Positions 39,918-48,608 of a stretch of 64,000 bases of DNA are shown one piece after another. This stretch comes from Pseudomonas sp. ML96. GTDB taxonomy: Bacteria; Pseudomonadota; Gammaproteobacteria; Pseudomonadales; Pseudomonadaceae. Every line of letters starts with the position of its first letter. The first letter of the stretch is position 1. The DNA is taken from assembly GCF_000761545.1 (NCBI RefSeq), contig NZ_JPMY01000037.1:1-64000 (forward strand), in the 5' to 3' direction. Made by a program: the position numbers and the translations under genes. The notes under the pieces are model-generated. The model was not told the DNA's origin. It saw only the letters and a program-made list of their open reading frames with translations, and did not search any database.

Positions 39918-41183
39918 TCAGGGCCGACAGCCGTCCTCGGGCAGCGAGTCTAGCGCCCGCTGCAGCAGTAGCTGGCTGCGCGCGCTGGCGAGGATACTGG
40001 TGTGGTTCTCCTCCAGCAGGTACAGGCGCTCGGCCTCGTCCTGGGCGGCCGGCAGCAGCTCGCTGGCCAGCGGCACGGTGCCGTCGTTGGGTTCGGCGAT
40101 CATCCGGCTGTTGCCGGCGTAGCTGACCAGTTGCCATTGGCGGATATGTGCCGGCAAGGGCTCGGCGAACAGCGTCTGCAGGTAGCTGCTGCCGGGCGAC
40201 ATGTCGCGCCACACCGGCACATCCACCGGCACCCGCGACACCCCGGTAGCGGCCGAGGGGTGGCCGCCCCAGGGCGTGGCCAGGGTCAGGAACAGGCACA
40301 GGCGCTCGTCACCACCACCCGGCGCCAATAACTGCACGGTGCGCCTGGCGACCAGGCCGCCCATGCTGTGGGCGAACAGATGCAGACGCTCGGGTTTGAG
40401 GCGCAGCTGCACATCGCGCAGCCCCTCGCTGAGCAGGTAGGCGCTGTTGTTCAGCGGCAGGCCGCTAGGGTAGTGGAACAGCAGCAGCTGGAAGCGCTCG
40501 CGGTCGATGCTGGCGGCCAGCTCGCGCCACACGGTCGGCGAGCTATTGATGCCGTGCACCAGCACGATTGGTTCCTTGTCGTCGTCCCAGGGCTCCAGCA
40601 GGTACAGGCCGTAACCGACCTCGCTGAGGAAATCCAGCGGCTGCCAGGCGCCCTGCTGGGTGCGCTGCGCGGAGAAGCGCGGGTCGTCGAAGTCCACCAC
40701 CTGCAGATAGTTGTGCCGCGCGCGTGGCAGGTCGCGGTACAGGCGCTCTAGGCTCAGGTCCAGTTCGGGCAGGGGCGTATCGTCGGCCAGGCTCGGGCTG
40801 AGGTGATTGAGCTGGGCCAGCGCCGCGCGCTGCTCTGCGCTCGGCTGCACCTGGAAGGGCGCGCTGCGCGGCTGCGGCAGCCAGTGCCGAGGCTCATCGG
40901 GGTCCAGGCGCAGGTTGCCGTTGAGGTCTTCGAAGGCCAGCAGCTGGTAGTCGTCGGCCGCCACGCTGAAGTAAAACAGCCCGCCGGGCTGCACGCTGCG
41001 GTAGGCGCGCAGCTCATCCCCGGCGAACAGCGCGACCAGCGCCTGCTGCGGCGCCTGGGCGTCGAGCTGGCCGGGAATCAGGATCTGCGTGCGCTGCGCC
41101 GTCTTCATCTGCCGGTCCAGCGCGAGAAACTGACAACCGCCCAGCAGTCCGGCCAGCAGCGCTAGCCACAGCAACCTCATCAT
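39918..41183 (-). CDS. Alpha/beta-hydrolase lipoprotein
   Basis: The 421-residue protein has a lipoprotein signal (residues about 1-17) ending in L-G-G-C. After a variable region comes an alpha/beta hydrolase domain. Its oxyanion segment V-L-V-H-G-I-N-S-S-P is near residue 210, the nucleophile serine is in A-H-S-M-G-G near residue 269, and the acid and histidine are likely in E-P-N-D-G-T and E-N-H-T-S near the C terminus. The N-terminal region includes an EF-hand-like loop, D-L-N-G-N-L-R-L-D-P-D-E, near residue 88, which could bind calcium. It is probably an outer-membrane-anchored lipase or esterase. The ribosome site GGAG fits the ATG at 41183. Confidence 0.82.
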   Translation of the reverse strand: MMRLLWLALLAGLLGGCQFLALDRQMKTAQRTQILIPGQLDAQAPQQALVALFAGDELRAYRSVQPGGLFYFSVAADDYQLLAFEDLNGNLRLDPDEPRHWLPQPRSAPFQVQPSAEQRAALAQLNHLSPSLADDTPLPELDLSLERLYRDLPRARHNYLQVVDFDDPRFSAQRTQQGAWQPLDFLSEVGYGLYLLEPWDDDKEPIVLVHGINSSPTVWRELAASIDRERFQLLLFHYPSGLPLNNSAYLLSEGLRDVQLRLKPERLHLFAHSMGGLVARRTVQLLAPGGGDERLCLFLTLATPWGGHPSAATGVSRVPVDVPVWRDMSPGSSYLQTLFAEPLPAHIRQWQLVSYAGNSRMIAEPNDGTVPLASELLPAAQDEAERLYLLEENHTSILASARSQLLLQRALDSLPEDGCRP

Positions 41184-41228
41184 CCCTGTTCTCCAGCCGT
41201 GGTCGACGGCTGGAGTCTAGCCGCTGCG

Positions 41229-41543
41229 TTACTGCTGCGGGCTGACCTGCAGCAGCAGGGCTTCGGCCAGTGCCTGGTCGCTGGCCTGAAGCTGTGGATT
41301 GTCGCTGCGGATCTTCTGCAGCGCGGCCTCCAGGTGTGCGCCGCGGATCTGCCCGCCACTGGCGACGAAGGCGCTGGCGTCGTCGCGGGTCGCCACCAGC
41401 TGCTTGTTGTCCTTGAAGGTGACGTAGGTGGAGGCGGTGGTGGCGCCGGAGGACAGCACGTCACGCCAGAAGCCGGCATCGGCCATGGCGGCGGCGGGCA
41501 GGGCGGACACGGCGAGTGCACTCACGAGAATGAAGGGACGCAT
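41229..41543 (-). CDS. DUF2388 periplasmic protein
   Basis: This 104-residue secreted protein has a signal peptide (about residues 1-22, ending A-M-A-D) and the DUF2388 core with A-T-T-A-S-T-Y-V-T-F-K-D-N-K and A-S-A-F-V-A-S-G-G. AGGAG is 8 bases before the ATG at 41543 but only 2 before an ATG at 41549, so the shorter start is preferred. The family is largely confined to pseudomonads, often in several copies. Function is unknown. It precedes the hydrolase lipoprotein gene on the same strand. Confidence 0.8.
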   Translation of the reverse strand: MRPFILVSALAVSALPAAAMADAGFWRDVLSSGATTASTYVTFKDNKQLVATRDDASAFVASGGQIRGAHLEAALQKIRSDNPQLQASDQALAEALLLQVSPQQ

Positions 41544-41653
41544 GGGCATGGCTCCTGTAGCGATGGCCTATGGATGTGGAAAGCCAAGCGCCGCGCCGAG
41601 TTCGATATTTTCCGCCTCGCCCCGTCGTCCGCTTCGGGGCGGATGGTGGAAAG

Positions 41654-41670
41654 TGTCATCGTACAACTGC
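41654..41670. promoter_or_regulatory. Operator-like site upstream of the GntR regulator
   Basis: The 11-bp motif ATCGTACAACT (41658-41668) lies within a partly symmetric TGTCATCGTACA, just upstream of a TATGAT -10 box (41677-41682) and about 45 bases before the regulator start. The same 11 bases occur twice more at 42561-42571 and, reversed, at 42776-42786. This placement suggests autoregulation. Confidence 0.6.
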
Positions 41671-41714
41671 CTGGGATATGATGGCGCGGTTGCCAGCAGA
41701 GACCGACTCGACCC

Positions 41715-42458
41715 ATGGAACCGATCAATACCCCACCGCGCGCGCGCCGCAAGCAGCGCAGTCTGGCCCAGGAACTGGTCAGCGAGCTGTCGCAGCAGAT
41801 CAGCGACGGGGTGTTCAAGCGTGGCGAGAAGCTGCCGACCGAGTCGGCGATCATGGAGGCCCAGGGCGTGAGCCGCACCGTGGTGCGCGAGGCCATCTCG
41901 CGGCTGCAGGCTGCCGGCCTGGTCGAGACCCGCCACGGCATCGGCACCTTCGTCCTGGATACACCGACGCCGGGCTTCCGCATCGATCCGGCCACCGTGG
42001 TCACCCTGCGCGAGGTGATCGCCCTGCTCGAGCTGCGCATCAGCCTCGAGGTGGAGTCCGCCGGCCTGGCTGCGGCACGTCGCACGCCGGAGCAGCTGGC
42101 GGCCATGCGTGCGGCGCTGGACAGCTTCCTGCGTGCGGCGCACCGCAGCGACGCGGTGTCGTCCGACTTCCAGTTCCACCTGCAGATCGCCATCGCCACC
42201 GGCAATCGCTACTTCACCGACATCATGACCCACCTGGGCACCAGCATCATTCCGCGCACGCGGCTGAACTCGGCGCGCCTGGCGCATGACGACGAGAAGC
42301 ACTACCTGGCCCGCCTCAGTCGCGAGCACGAGGATATCTACGAGGCCATCGCCCGCCAGGATGCCGATGCCGCGCGCGCGGCCATGCGCCTGCACCTGAC
42401 CAACAGCCGCGAGCGGCTGCGCCAGGCCCACGAGGAAGCGGAGCAGCAGCAAGCCTGA
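41715..42458 (+). CDS. FadR-type GntR regulator of the sugar-acid cluster
   Basis: The 247-residue regulator has an N-terminal winged helix (about residues 17-80) with the GntR signature K-L-P-T-E-S-A-I-M-E-A-Q-G-V-S-R-T-V-V-R-E-A. A C-terminal all-helical FCD ligand domain (about residues 95-235) has metal or acid-binding positions D-x-x-F-H-x-x-I, N-R and H near residues 155-225. It begins the galactarate/glucarate gene block, so the ligand is likely a sugar acid or a pathway intermediate. The repeated ATCGTACAACT motif on both sides of the gene is its probable binding site. Confidence 0.88.
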   Translation: MEPINTPPRARRKQRSLAQELVSELSQQISDGVFKRGEKLPTESAIMEAQGVSRTVVREAISRLQAAGLVETRHGIGTFVLDTPTPGFRIDPATVVTLREVIALLELRISLEVESAGLAAARRTPEQLAAMRAALDSFLRAAHRSDAVSSDFQFHLQIAIATGNRYFTDIMTHLGTSIIPRTRLNSARLAHDDEKHYLARLSREHEDIYEAIARQDADAARAAMRLHLTNSRERLRQAHEEAEQQQA

Positions 42459-42850
42459 GGCTTGCCGGCCGGGCGTCGAGCCCGGTTGAGCGTGATCCTT
42501 CATACCTCTCGAGCATTACCCGCACCTGCCAAGACAGTGTGCGGGCGGCGAGCTTTTGTCATCGTACAACTTGTAGCGAATGGCGGGCTTGGCGCTGTAG
42601 CCCGTCAACCTGACTAAAGTCGTAGTCCGGTACCGTTCGGCGGCCGCTATCATCCGTGCAGGCCAATGAATACGTGCGTGCAAGCCCATTCTTGAGCGAT
42701 TTTTTGCGATTGCAAAGGCCAGGCGAGCGCACCGTTCGGCGGTCGAAGGCGGGGAGGGTGGTTGGCAATCTTGTAAGTTGTACGATAACGTATCTCTCAG
42801 ATCGCCCCAGGCGACTTTCTCCCCAACGGTTTTATCAGGGTGTTCGAATA
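42459..42850. promoter_or_regulatory. 392-base regulatory gap with two operator-like sites
   Basis: This stretch between the regulator and kdgD holds no gene I can support. It contains ATCGTACAACT at 42561-42571 inside a palindromic TTGTCATCGTACAA (42557-42570), and the reversed motif AGTTGTACGAT at 42776-42786 close to the kdgD start. A 12-bp direct repeat ACCGTTCGGCGG occurs at 42632-42643 and 42731-42742. Two sites about 215 bases apart in opposite orientation could allow looped repression. The base composition between them is less G+C-rich than the genes. Confidence 0.6.
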
Positions 42851-43762
42851 ATGAATCCACAAGAACTCAAGTCCATCCTCTCGTCCGGCCTGCTGTCCTT
42901 CCCGGTCACTGACTTCGATGCTGCCGGCAATTTCCATCAGGCGGGCTACGTGCGTCGCCTGGAGTGGCTGGCGCCCTACGGCGCTTCCGCCCTGTTCGCC
43001 GCCGGTGGTACCGGCGAATTCTTCTCGCTGGATAACCGCGAGTACAGCCAGATCATCAAGACTGCCGTGGACACCTGCGAGAAGTCGGTGCCGATCCTCG
43101 CCGGCGTCGGCGGTCCGACCCGCGTCGCCATCCAGATGGCGCAAGAGGCCGAGCGCCTGGGTGCCAAGGGCCTGCTGCTGCTGCCGCACTATCTGACCGA
43201 AGCCAGCCAGGACGGCGTTGCCGCCCACGTCGAGCAGGTGTGCAAGGCGGTCAACATCGGTGTGGTGGTATACAACCGCAACGTCTGCCGCCTGACCCCG
43301 GCGCTGCTGGAGCAACTGGCCGAGCGCTGCCCGAACCTGATCGGCTACAAGGACGGTCTGGGCGACATCGAACTGATGGTTTCCATCCGTCGTCGCCTCG
43401 GCGACCGCTTCAGCTACCTCGGCGGTCTGCCGACCGCGGAAGTCTACGCCGCTGCCTACAAGGCCCTGGGCGTACCGGTGTACTCCTCGGCGGTATTCAA
43501 CTTCGTGCCGAAGACCGCCATGGATTTCTACCGCGCCATCGCCGCCGACGACCACGCCACCGTGGGCAAGCTGATCGACGACTTCTTCCTGCCCTACCTG
43601 GACATCCGCAACCGCAAGGCCGGCTACGCCGTGAGCATCGTCAAGGCCGGCGCCAAGATCGCCGGTTATGACGCCGGCCCGGTACGTGCGCCGCTGACCG
43701 ACCTGCAGCCGGAAGAGTTCGAGAAACTCGCCGCGCTGATGGACAAACTCGGCCCGCAGTAA
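42851..43762 (+). CDS. kdgD: 5-dehydro-4-deoxyglucarate dehydratase
   Basis: This 303-residue class I aldolase-fold enzyme of the DapA/NAL family dehydrates and decarboxylates 5-dehydro-4-deoxyglucarate to 2-oxoglutarate semialdehyde. The substrate loop G-G-T-G-E-F-F-S-L near residue 51 and the Schiff-base lysine in G-Y-K-D-G-L-G-D near residue 172 are typical of KdgD. The semialdehyde product is the substrate of the next gene, which starts 25 bases later. Confidence 0.93.
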   Translation: MNPQELKSILSSGLLSFPVTDFDAAGNFHQAGYVRRLEWLAPYGASALFAAGGTGEFFSLDNREYSQIIKTAVDTCEKSVPILAGVGGPTRVAIQMAQEAERLGAKGLLLLPHYLTEASQDGVAAHVEQVCKAVNIGVVVYNRNVCRLTPALLEQLAERCPNLIGYKDGLGDIELMVSIRRRLGDRFSYLGGLPTAEVYAAAYKALGVPVYSSAVFNFVPKTAMDFYRAIAADDHATVGKLIDDFFLPYLDIRNRKAGYAVSIVKAGAKIAGYDAGPVRAPLTDLQPEEFEKLAALMDKLGPQ

Positions 43763-43787
43763 GGCTGCGGCCGACAGGAGAATTCCC

Positions 43788-45218
43788 GTGCGTTACGACA
43801 ACTACATAGGCGGCGAATGGGTCGCCGGTGCCGGCTACTCGGCCAACATCAACCCGTCCGACCTCAAGGATGCCATCGGCGAATACGCCCAGGCCGACGC
43901 CGCCCAGGTGGCCCAGGCCATCGCCGCGGCTCGCGCCGCGTTCCCGGCCTGGTCGACCTCCGGCATCCAGGCGCGCAGCGATGCGCTGGACAAGGTCGGC
44001 AGCGAAATCCTCGCCCGCCGCGAGGAGCTCGGCACCCTGCTGGCGCGCGAGGAGGGCAAGACCCTGCCCGAGGCCATCGGCGAGGTGAGCCGCGCCGGCA
44101 ACATCTTCAAGTTCTTCGCCGGCGAATGCCTGCGCCTGGCCGGTGAAGTGCTGCCGTCGGTGCGCCCCGGCGTGTCGGTGGAAGTCACCCGCGAGCCGCT
44201 GGGCGTGATCGGCCTGATCACTCCGTGGAACTTCCCCATTGCCATTCCGGCGTGGAAGATCGCCCCGGCCCTGGCCTACGGCAACTGCGTGGTGTTCAAG
44301 CCGGCCGACCTGGTACCGGGTTGCGCCTGGGCCCTGGCCGAGATCATCTCCCGCGCCGGCTTCCCGGCCGGGGTGTTCAACCTGGTGATGGGCGCCGGCC
44401 GCGTGGTCGGCGAGGCCATGGTGGAGAACGCCGCGGTCGACGGCATCAGCTTCACCGGCTCGGTCGGTGTCGGCCGCGCCATCGCCGCCAAGTGCGTGGC
44501 CCGTGGCGCCAAGGTGCAGCTGGAAATGGGTGGCAAGAACCCGCAGATCATCCTCGATGACGCCGACCTCAAGACCGCCGTCGAACTGGCCGTGCAGAGC
44601 GCCTTCTACTCCACCGGCCAGCGCTGCACCGCCTCCAGCCGCCTGATCGTCACCGCCGGCATCCACGACCGCTTCGTCGAGGCCATGGCCGAGCGCATGA
44701 AGTCGATCAAGGTCGGCCACGCGCTCAAGGCTGGCATCGACATCGGTCCGGTGGTGTCCCAGGCCCAGCTCGAGCAGGACCTGCGCTACATCGACATCGG
44801 TCAGGGCGAGGGCGCGCGTCTGGTCAGCGGTGGCGGTCTGGTGACCTGCGACACCGAGGGCTACTTCCTGGCGCCGACCCTGTTCGCCGACAGCTCGGCG
44901 GACATGCGCATCAGCCGCGAGGAGATCTTCGGCCCGGTGGCCAACGTGGTGCGCGTGGCCGACTACGAGGCGGCGCTGGCCATGGCCAACGACACCGAGT
45001 TCGGTCTGTCCGCGGGCATCGCCACCACCTCGCTGAAGTACGCCAACCACTTCAAGCGTCACGCCCAGGCCGGCATGGTCATGGTCAACCTGCCCACTGC
45101 CGGGGTCGATTACCACGTGCCGTTCGGTGGTCGCAAAGGCTCGTCCTATGGCCCGCGCGAGCAGGGTCGCTACGCCGCCGAGTTCTACACCACGGTGAAA
45201 ACCACCTACATCGGCTGA
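43788..45218 (+). CDS. 2-oxoglutarate semialdehyde dehydrogenase (aldehyde dehydrogenase family)
   Basis: The 476-residue aldehyde dehydrogenase oxidises 2-oxoglutarate semialdehyde to 2-oxoglutarate, the last step of the pathway. The Rossmann and NAD region includes T-P-W-N-F-P near residue 145 and F-T-G-S-V-G near residue 223. The catalytic glutamate is in L-E-M-G-G-K near residue 245 and the nucleophilic cysteine in G-Q-R-C-T-A near residue 280. The GTG start at 43788 follows CAGGAG. The exact aldehyde is inferred from kdgD next door. Confidence 0.92.
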   Translation: MRYDNYIGGEWVAGAGYSANINPSDLKDAIGEYAQADAAQVAQAIAAARAAFPAWSTSGIQARSDALDKVGSEILARREELGTLLAREEGKTLPEAIGEVSRAGNIFKFFAGECLRLAGEVLPSVRPGVSVEVTREPLGVIGLITPWNFPIAIPAWKIAPALAYGNCVVFKPADLVPGCAWALAEIISRAGFPAGVFNLVMGAGRVVGEAMVENAAVDGISFTGSVGVGRAIAAKCVARGAKVQLEMGGKNPQIILDDADLKTAVELAVQSAFYSTGQRCTASSRLIVTAGIHDRFVEAMAERMKSIKVGHALKAGIDIGPVVSQAQLEQDLRYIDIGQGEGARLVSGGGLVTCDTEGYFLAPTLFADSSADMRISREEIFGPVANVVRVADYEAALAMANDTEFGLSAGIATTSLKYANHFKRHAQAGMVMVNLPTAGVDYHVPFGGRKGSSYGPREQGRYAAEFYTTVKTTYIG

Positions 45219-45223
45219 TCCAC

Positions 45224-45257
45224 CCCGGCTGGCCATGCCTGTGGCCAGCCGGGTTTT
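45224..45257 (+). terminator. Terminator after the semialdehyde dehydrogenase gene
   Basis: CCCGGCTGGCCA (45224-45235) pairs perfectly with TGGCCAGCCGGG (45242-45253) around six bases and runs into TTTT. It divides the sugar-acid island into two transcription units, the second starting with the permease block. Confidence 0.85.
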
Positions 45258-45303
45258 ACCCAAGCATTGATCCACTCCCGCACAACAATAAAAGGGAACG
45301 GCA

Positions 45304-45570
45304 ATGAACATAGAATCGCGCGCGGTCACGCCGCGCATCGTCGCGGCGCAGGGGCTCCCGTTCAGCGGGCAGCCAGCCCTGCGCGTCAGCTCGCGTGGCG
45401 CCCCTGCCGCGCGGCGCATTTCCTTGCGCACGAGCGCCACTCCTGGCGTCGTGCACCTGTCCCCGTCATCCCTATGGATTGGGCTGCCCCTGAACAACGG
45501 TCCGGGCGGCAGCGGCATGCCCCTGGCCAACGATTGGAGCTTCAACGAGCGCCCCTGCCTGGTGCGCTGA
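45304..45570 (+). CDS. Unrecognised 88-codon reading frame before the permease gene
   Basis: An ATG preceded by AAAAGGGA opens an 88-residue frame in the 427-base gap between the terminator and the permease gene. The product is rich in S, P, R and G, has no signal peptide or membrane segment and matches no family I know. It could be a real small protein, a leader frame that controls the permease gene, or chance in G+C-rich DNA. The rest of the gap (45571-45645) looks like an ordinary leader with a GGGGAA ribosome site before the permease start. Confidence 0.3.
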   Translation: MNIESRAVTPRIVAAQGLPFSGQPALRVSSRGAPAARRISLRTSATPGVVHLSPSSLWIGLPLNNGPGGSGMPLANDWSFNERPCLVR

Positions 45571-45645
45571 TCGGTCTGGCGCGCGGCCCAGGCCGCAAGC
45601 CGGTAGCCTGTATTAACCCCGACAAGAACAAATGGGGAATCAACC

Positions 45646-47013
45646 ATGCAAGATCTCAAGCAGACCCGTGTGCGTTACCTGATCCTGCTCATGCTGTTCC
45701 TGGTGACCACGATCAACTATGCCGACCGCGCGACCATCTCCATCGCCGGCTCGAGCATGCAGAAGGACCTCGGCTTCGACGCCGTGACCCTCGGCTACAT
45801 CTTCTCCGCCTTCGGCTGGGCCTACGTGATCGGGCAGATCCCGGGCGGCTGGCTGCTCGACCGTTTCGGCTCCAAGCGCGTCTATGCTGCGGGCATCTTC
45901 ATCTGGTCGCTGTTCACCATGCTGCAGGGCTTCGTCGGCGTGATGCCGCTGGCCTGGGCCGTGGTCACCCTGTTCGTCATGCGCTTCCTGGTCGGCTTCG
46001 CCGAGGCGCCGTCGTTCCCCGGTAACGCGCGCATCGTCGCGGCCTGGTTCCCCACCGCCGAACGCGGCACCGCCTCGGCCATCTTCAACTCCGCGCAGTA
46101 CTTCGCCACCGCGCTGTTCGCCCCGCTGATGGGCTGGATCGTCCATGCCTTCGGCTGGGAGCACGTGTTCGTGGTGATGGGCGCGCTGGGCATCGTCTTC
46201 TCCGGCATCTGGATGAAGACCATCTACAACCCCAAAGACCATCCACGGATCAATGCCGCCGAACTGGCGCACATCGAGAGCAACGGTGGCCTGGTCGACA
46301 TGGACCAGAAGAAGGCCGGCGGCGGGCCCAAGTGGAGCTACGTGAAGCAGCTGCTGACCAACCGCATGCTGCTCGGCGTGTACCTGGGCCAGTACTGCAT
46401 CAACGGCATCACCTACTTCTTCCTCACCTGGTTCCCGGTGTACCTGGTGCAGGAGCGCGGCATGACCATCCTCAAGGCCGGCTTCGTCGCCTCCCTGCCG
46501 GCCATCTGCGGCTTCATCGGTGGCGTGCTCGGCGGCCTGATCTCCGACTGGCTGCTGCGCCGTGGCCACTCGCTGACCTTCGCCCGCAAGCTGCCGATCG
46601 TGGTCGGCCTGCTGATGTCGACCAGCATGGTGTTCTGCAACTATGTGTCGGCCGAGTGGATGGTCGTCGGCTTCATGAGCCTGGCGTTCTTCGGCAAGGG
46701 CATCGGTGCGCTGGGTTGGGCGGTGGTGGCGGACACTTCGCCGAAGCAGATCGCCGGCCTGTCCGGTGGCCTGTTCAACACCTTCGGCAACATCGCCTCG
46801 ATCACCACGCCGATCGTCATCGGCTACATCATCGCCGCCACTGGCTCGTTCAAGTGGGCCCTGGTGTATGTCGGCGCCAACGCCCTGGTCGCGGTGTTCA
46901 GCTACCTGGTGATCGTCGGCAAGATCCAGCGCGTGGAGCTGGACGATGGCCCGAGCCCGCAAGGCACGCCTGAGCCGGCGCCTGGACAGCCGCAGAAGTT
47001 GGCCTCGGCCTGA
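45646..47013 (+). CDS. MFS galactarate/glucarate permease (GudP/GarP type)
   Basis: This 455-residue major-facilitator anion:cation symporter has about twelve membrane segments. The family signatures are I-N-Y-A-D-R-A near residue 24, G-W-L-L-D-R-F-G-S-K near residue 65 and G-F-A-E-A-P-S-F-P-G near residue 119. It resembles the enteric glucarate/galactarate transporters and sits with galactarate dehydratase. It should bring the hexarate across the inner membrane. Confidence 0.9.
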   Translation: MQDLKQTRVRYLILLMLFLVTTINYADRATISIAGSSMQKDLGFDAVTLGYIFSAFGWAYVIGQIPGGWLLDRFGSKRVYAAGIFIWSLFTMLQGFVGVMPLAWAVVTLFVMRFLVGFAEAPSFPGNARIVAAWFPTAERGTASAIFNSAQYFATALFAPLMGWIVHAFGWEHVFVVMGALGIVFSGIWMKTIYNPKDHPRINAAELAHIESNGGLVDMDQKKAGGGPKWSYVKQLLTNRMLLGVYLGQYCINGITYFFLTWFPVYLVQERGMTILKAGFVASLPAICGFIGGVLGGLISDWLLRRGHSLTFARKLPIVVGLLMSTSMVFCNYVSAEWMVVGFMSLAFFGKGIGALGWAVVADTSPKQIAGLSGGLFNTFGNIASITTPIVIGYIIAATGSFKWALVYVGANALVAVFSYLVIVGKIQRVELDDGPSPQGTPEPAPGQPQKLASA

Positions 47014-47033
47014 GTTCCTGAGGAGTACGTAAC

Positions 47034-48590
47034 ATGCAGTTGATTGCCCATCAGGATTCGCCGCGCTACATCCGCCTGCACCCCGCCGACAACGTCGGTG
47101 TGGTGGTCAACGAACAGGGGGTGGCCGCCGGTGGTCGTTTCGCCGATGGCCTGGAAGCCGTCGAGGGGATTCCGCAGAGCCATAAAGTGGCGCTGCTCGA
47201 CCTCGCCGAGGGTGCCGAGGTGGTGCGCTACGGCGAGGTGATCGGCTATGCCCTGCGATCCATCGCCGCCGGTACCTGGGTCACCGAGGCGCACCTGCGC
47301 ATGCCCGAGCCGCCGGCGCTGGACAACCTGCCCAAGGCGACCCTGCCGGCGCCCGTGGCCGAGCCCCTCGAAGGCTACAGCTTCGAGGGCTTCCGCAATC
47401 CGGACGGCACAGTGGGCACGCGCAACATCCTCGGCGTAACCACCACCGTGCAGTGCGTGGTCGGCGTGCTCGACCACTGCGTGGATCGCGTGCGCAAGGA
47501 GATCCTGCCGCGCTACCCGCACGTCGACGACGTGGTCGCCCTGTCGCACAGCTATGGCTGCGGCGTGGCGATCAACGCGCCGGACGCGGTGGTGCCGATC
47601 CGCACCCTGTACAACATCAGCCGCAACCCCAACCTGGGTGGCCAGGCGCTGGTGATCGGCCTCGGCTGCGAGAAGCTGCAGGCCAACCAGCTGATGGATG
47701 GCGACGCGCTGACCAATGGCATGGACGAGGAGGAGTGGCTGTTCCGCCTGCAGGATTCCGGCAGCGGCTTCAGCGGCATGGTCGAGCAGATCCTGGCGAT
47801 GATTGAGGAGCGCCTGAAGGTGCTCAACGAGCGCCGCCGCGAGACGGTGCCGGCCAGCGAACTGGTAGTCGGCATGCAGTGCGGCGGCAGCGACGCCTTC
47901 TCCGGCATCACCGCCAACCCGGCCCTCGGCGTGGCCGCCGACCTGCTGGTGCGCGCCGGCGCCACCGTGATGTTCTCGGAGAACACCGAGGTGCGCGACG
48001 GCATCCACCTGCTCACTCCACGTGCGGCCTCGGTGGAAGTCGCCGACGCGCTGATCCGCGAGATGGACTGGTACGACGCCTACCTGGCACGGGGTATGGC
48101 CGACCGCAGCGCCAACACCACGCCAGGCAACAAGAAGGGCGGGCTGAACAACATCGTCGAGAAGGCCATGGGCTCGATCGCCAAGTCCGGCTCCAGCGCC
48201 ATCGCCGGGGTGGCCTCACCGGGCGAGCGAATTCGCGGCAAGGGCCTGTGGTTCTGCGCCACGCCGGCCAGCGACTTCATCTGCGGCACCCTGCAGATCG
48301 CCGCCGGGATGAACCTGCACATCTTCACCACCGGCCGCGGCACGCCCTACGGCCTGTCCATGGTGCCGGTGATCAAGGTCTCGACCCGTACCCAGCTGGC
48401 CGAGCGCTGGCCGGACCTGATCGACGTCGACGCCGGGCAGATCACCTCCGGGCGCATGAGCCTGGAGGAGATGGGCTGGCACATCTTCCAGCTCTATCTC
48501 GATGTCGCCAGCGGCCGGCAGCAGACCTGGGCCGAACGGCATAAGCTGCACAACGACCTGACCCTGTTCAATCCGGCACCGGTGACCTGA
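47034..48590 (+). CDS. garD: Galactarate dehydratase
   Basis: The 518-residue enzyme of the UxaA/GarD family dehydrates galactarate to 5-dehydro-4-deoxyglucarate, the substrate of KdgD. The N-terminal SAF-like domain (about residues 1-90) is followed by the catalytic region with R-N-P-D-G-T-V-G-T-R-N, H-S-Y-G-C-G and G-L-G-C-E-K. GAGGAGT precedes the ATG. No glucarate dehydratase (gudD) gene is present in this window, so galactarate is the best-supported substrate of the cluster. Confidence 0.93.
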   Translation: MQLIAHQDSPRYIRLHPADNVGVVVNEQGVAAGGRFADGLEAVEGIPQSHKVALLDLAEGAEVVRYGEVIGYALRSIAAGTWVTEAHLRMPEPPALDNLPKATLPAPVAEPLEGYSFEGFRNPDGTVGTRNILGVTTTVQCVVGVLDHCVDRVRKEILPRYPHVDDVVALSHSYGCGVAINAPDAVVPIRTLYNISRNPNLGGQALVIGLGCEKLQANQLMDGDALTNGMDEEEWLFRLQDSGSGFSGMVEQILAMIEERLKVLNERRRETVPASELVVGMQCGGSDAFSGITANPALGVAADLLVRAGATVMFSENTEVRDGIHLLTPRAASVEVADALIREMDWYDAYLARGMADRSANTTPGNKKGGLNNIVEKAMGSIAKSGSSAIAGVASPGERIRGKGLWFCATPASDFICGTLQIAAGMNLHIFTTGRGTPYGLSMVPVIKVSTRTQLAERWPDLIDVDAGQITSGRMSLEEMGWHIFQLYLDVASGRQQTWAERHKLHNDLTLFNPAPVT

Positions 48591-48608
48591 GTCGATCTGG
48601 AGACTGCG

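Noticed and set aside
42516..42860. Minus-strand 114-codon frame in the regulator-kdgD gap
   Set aside because: It covers both operator-like motifs, lacks a convincing ribosome site and matches no family; a regulatory gap explains the region better.
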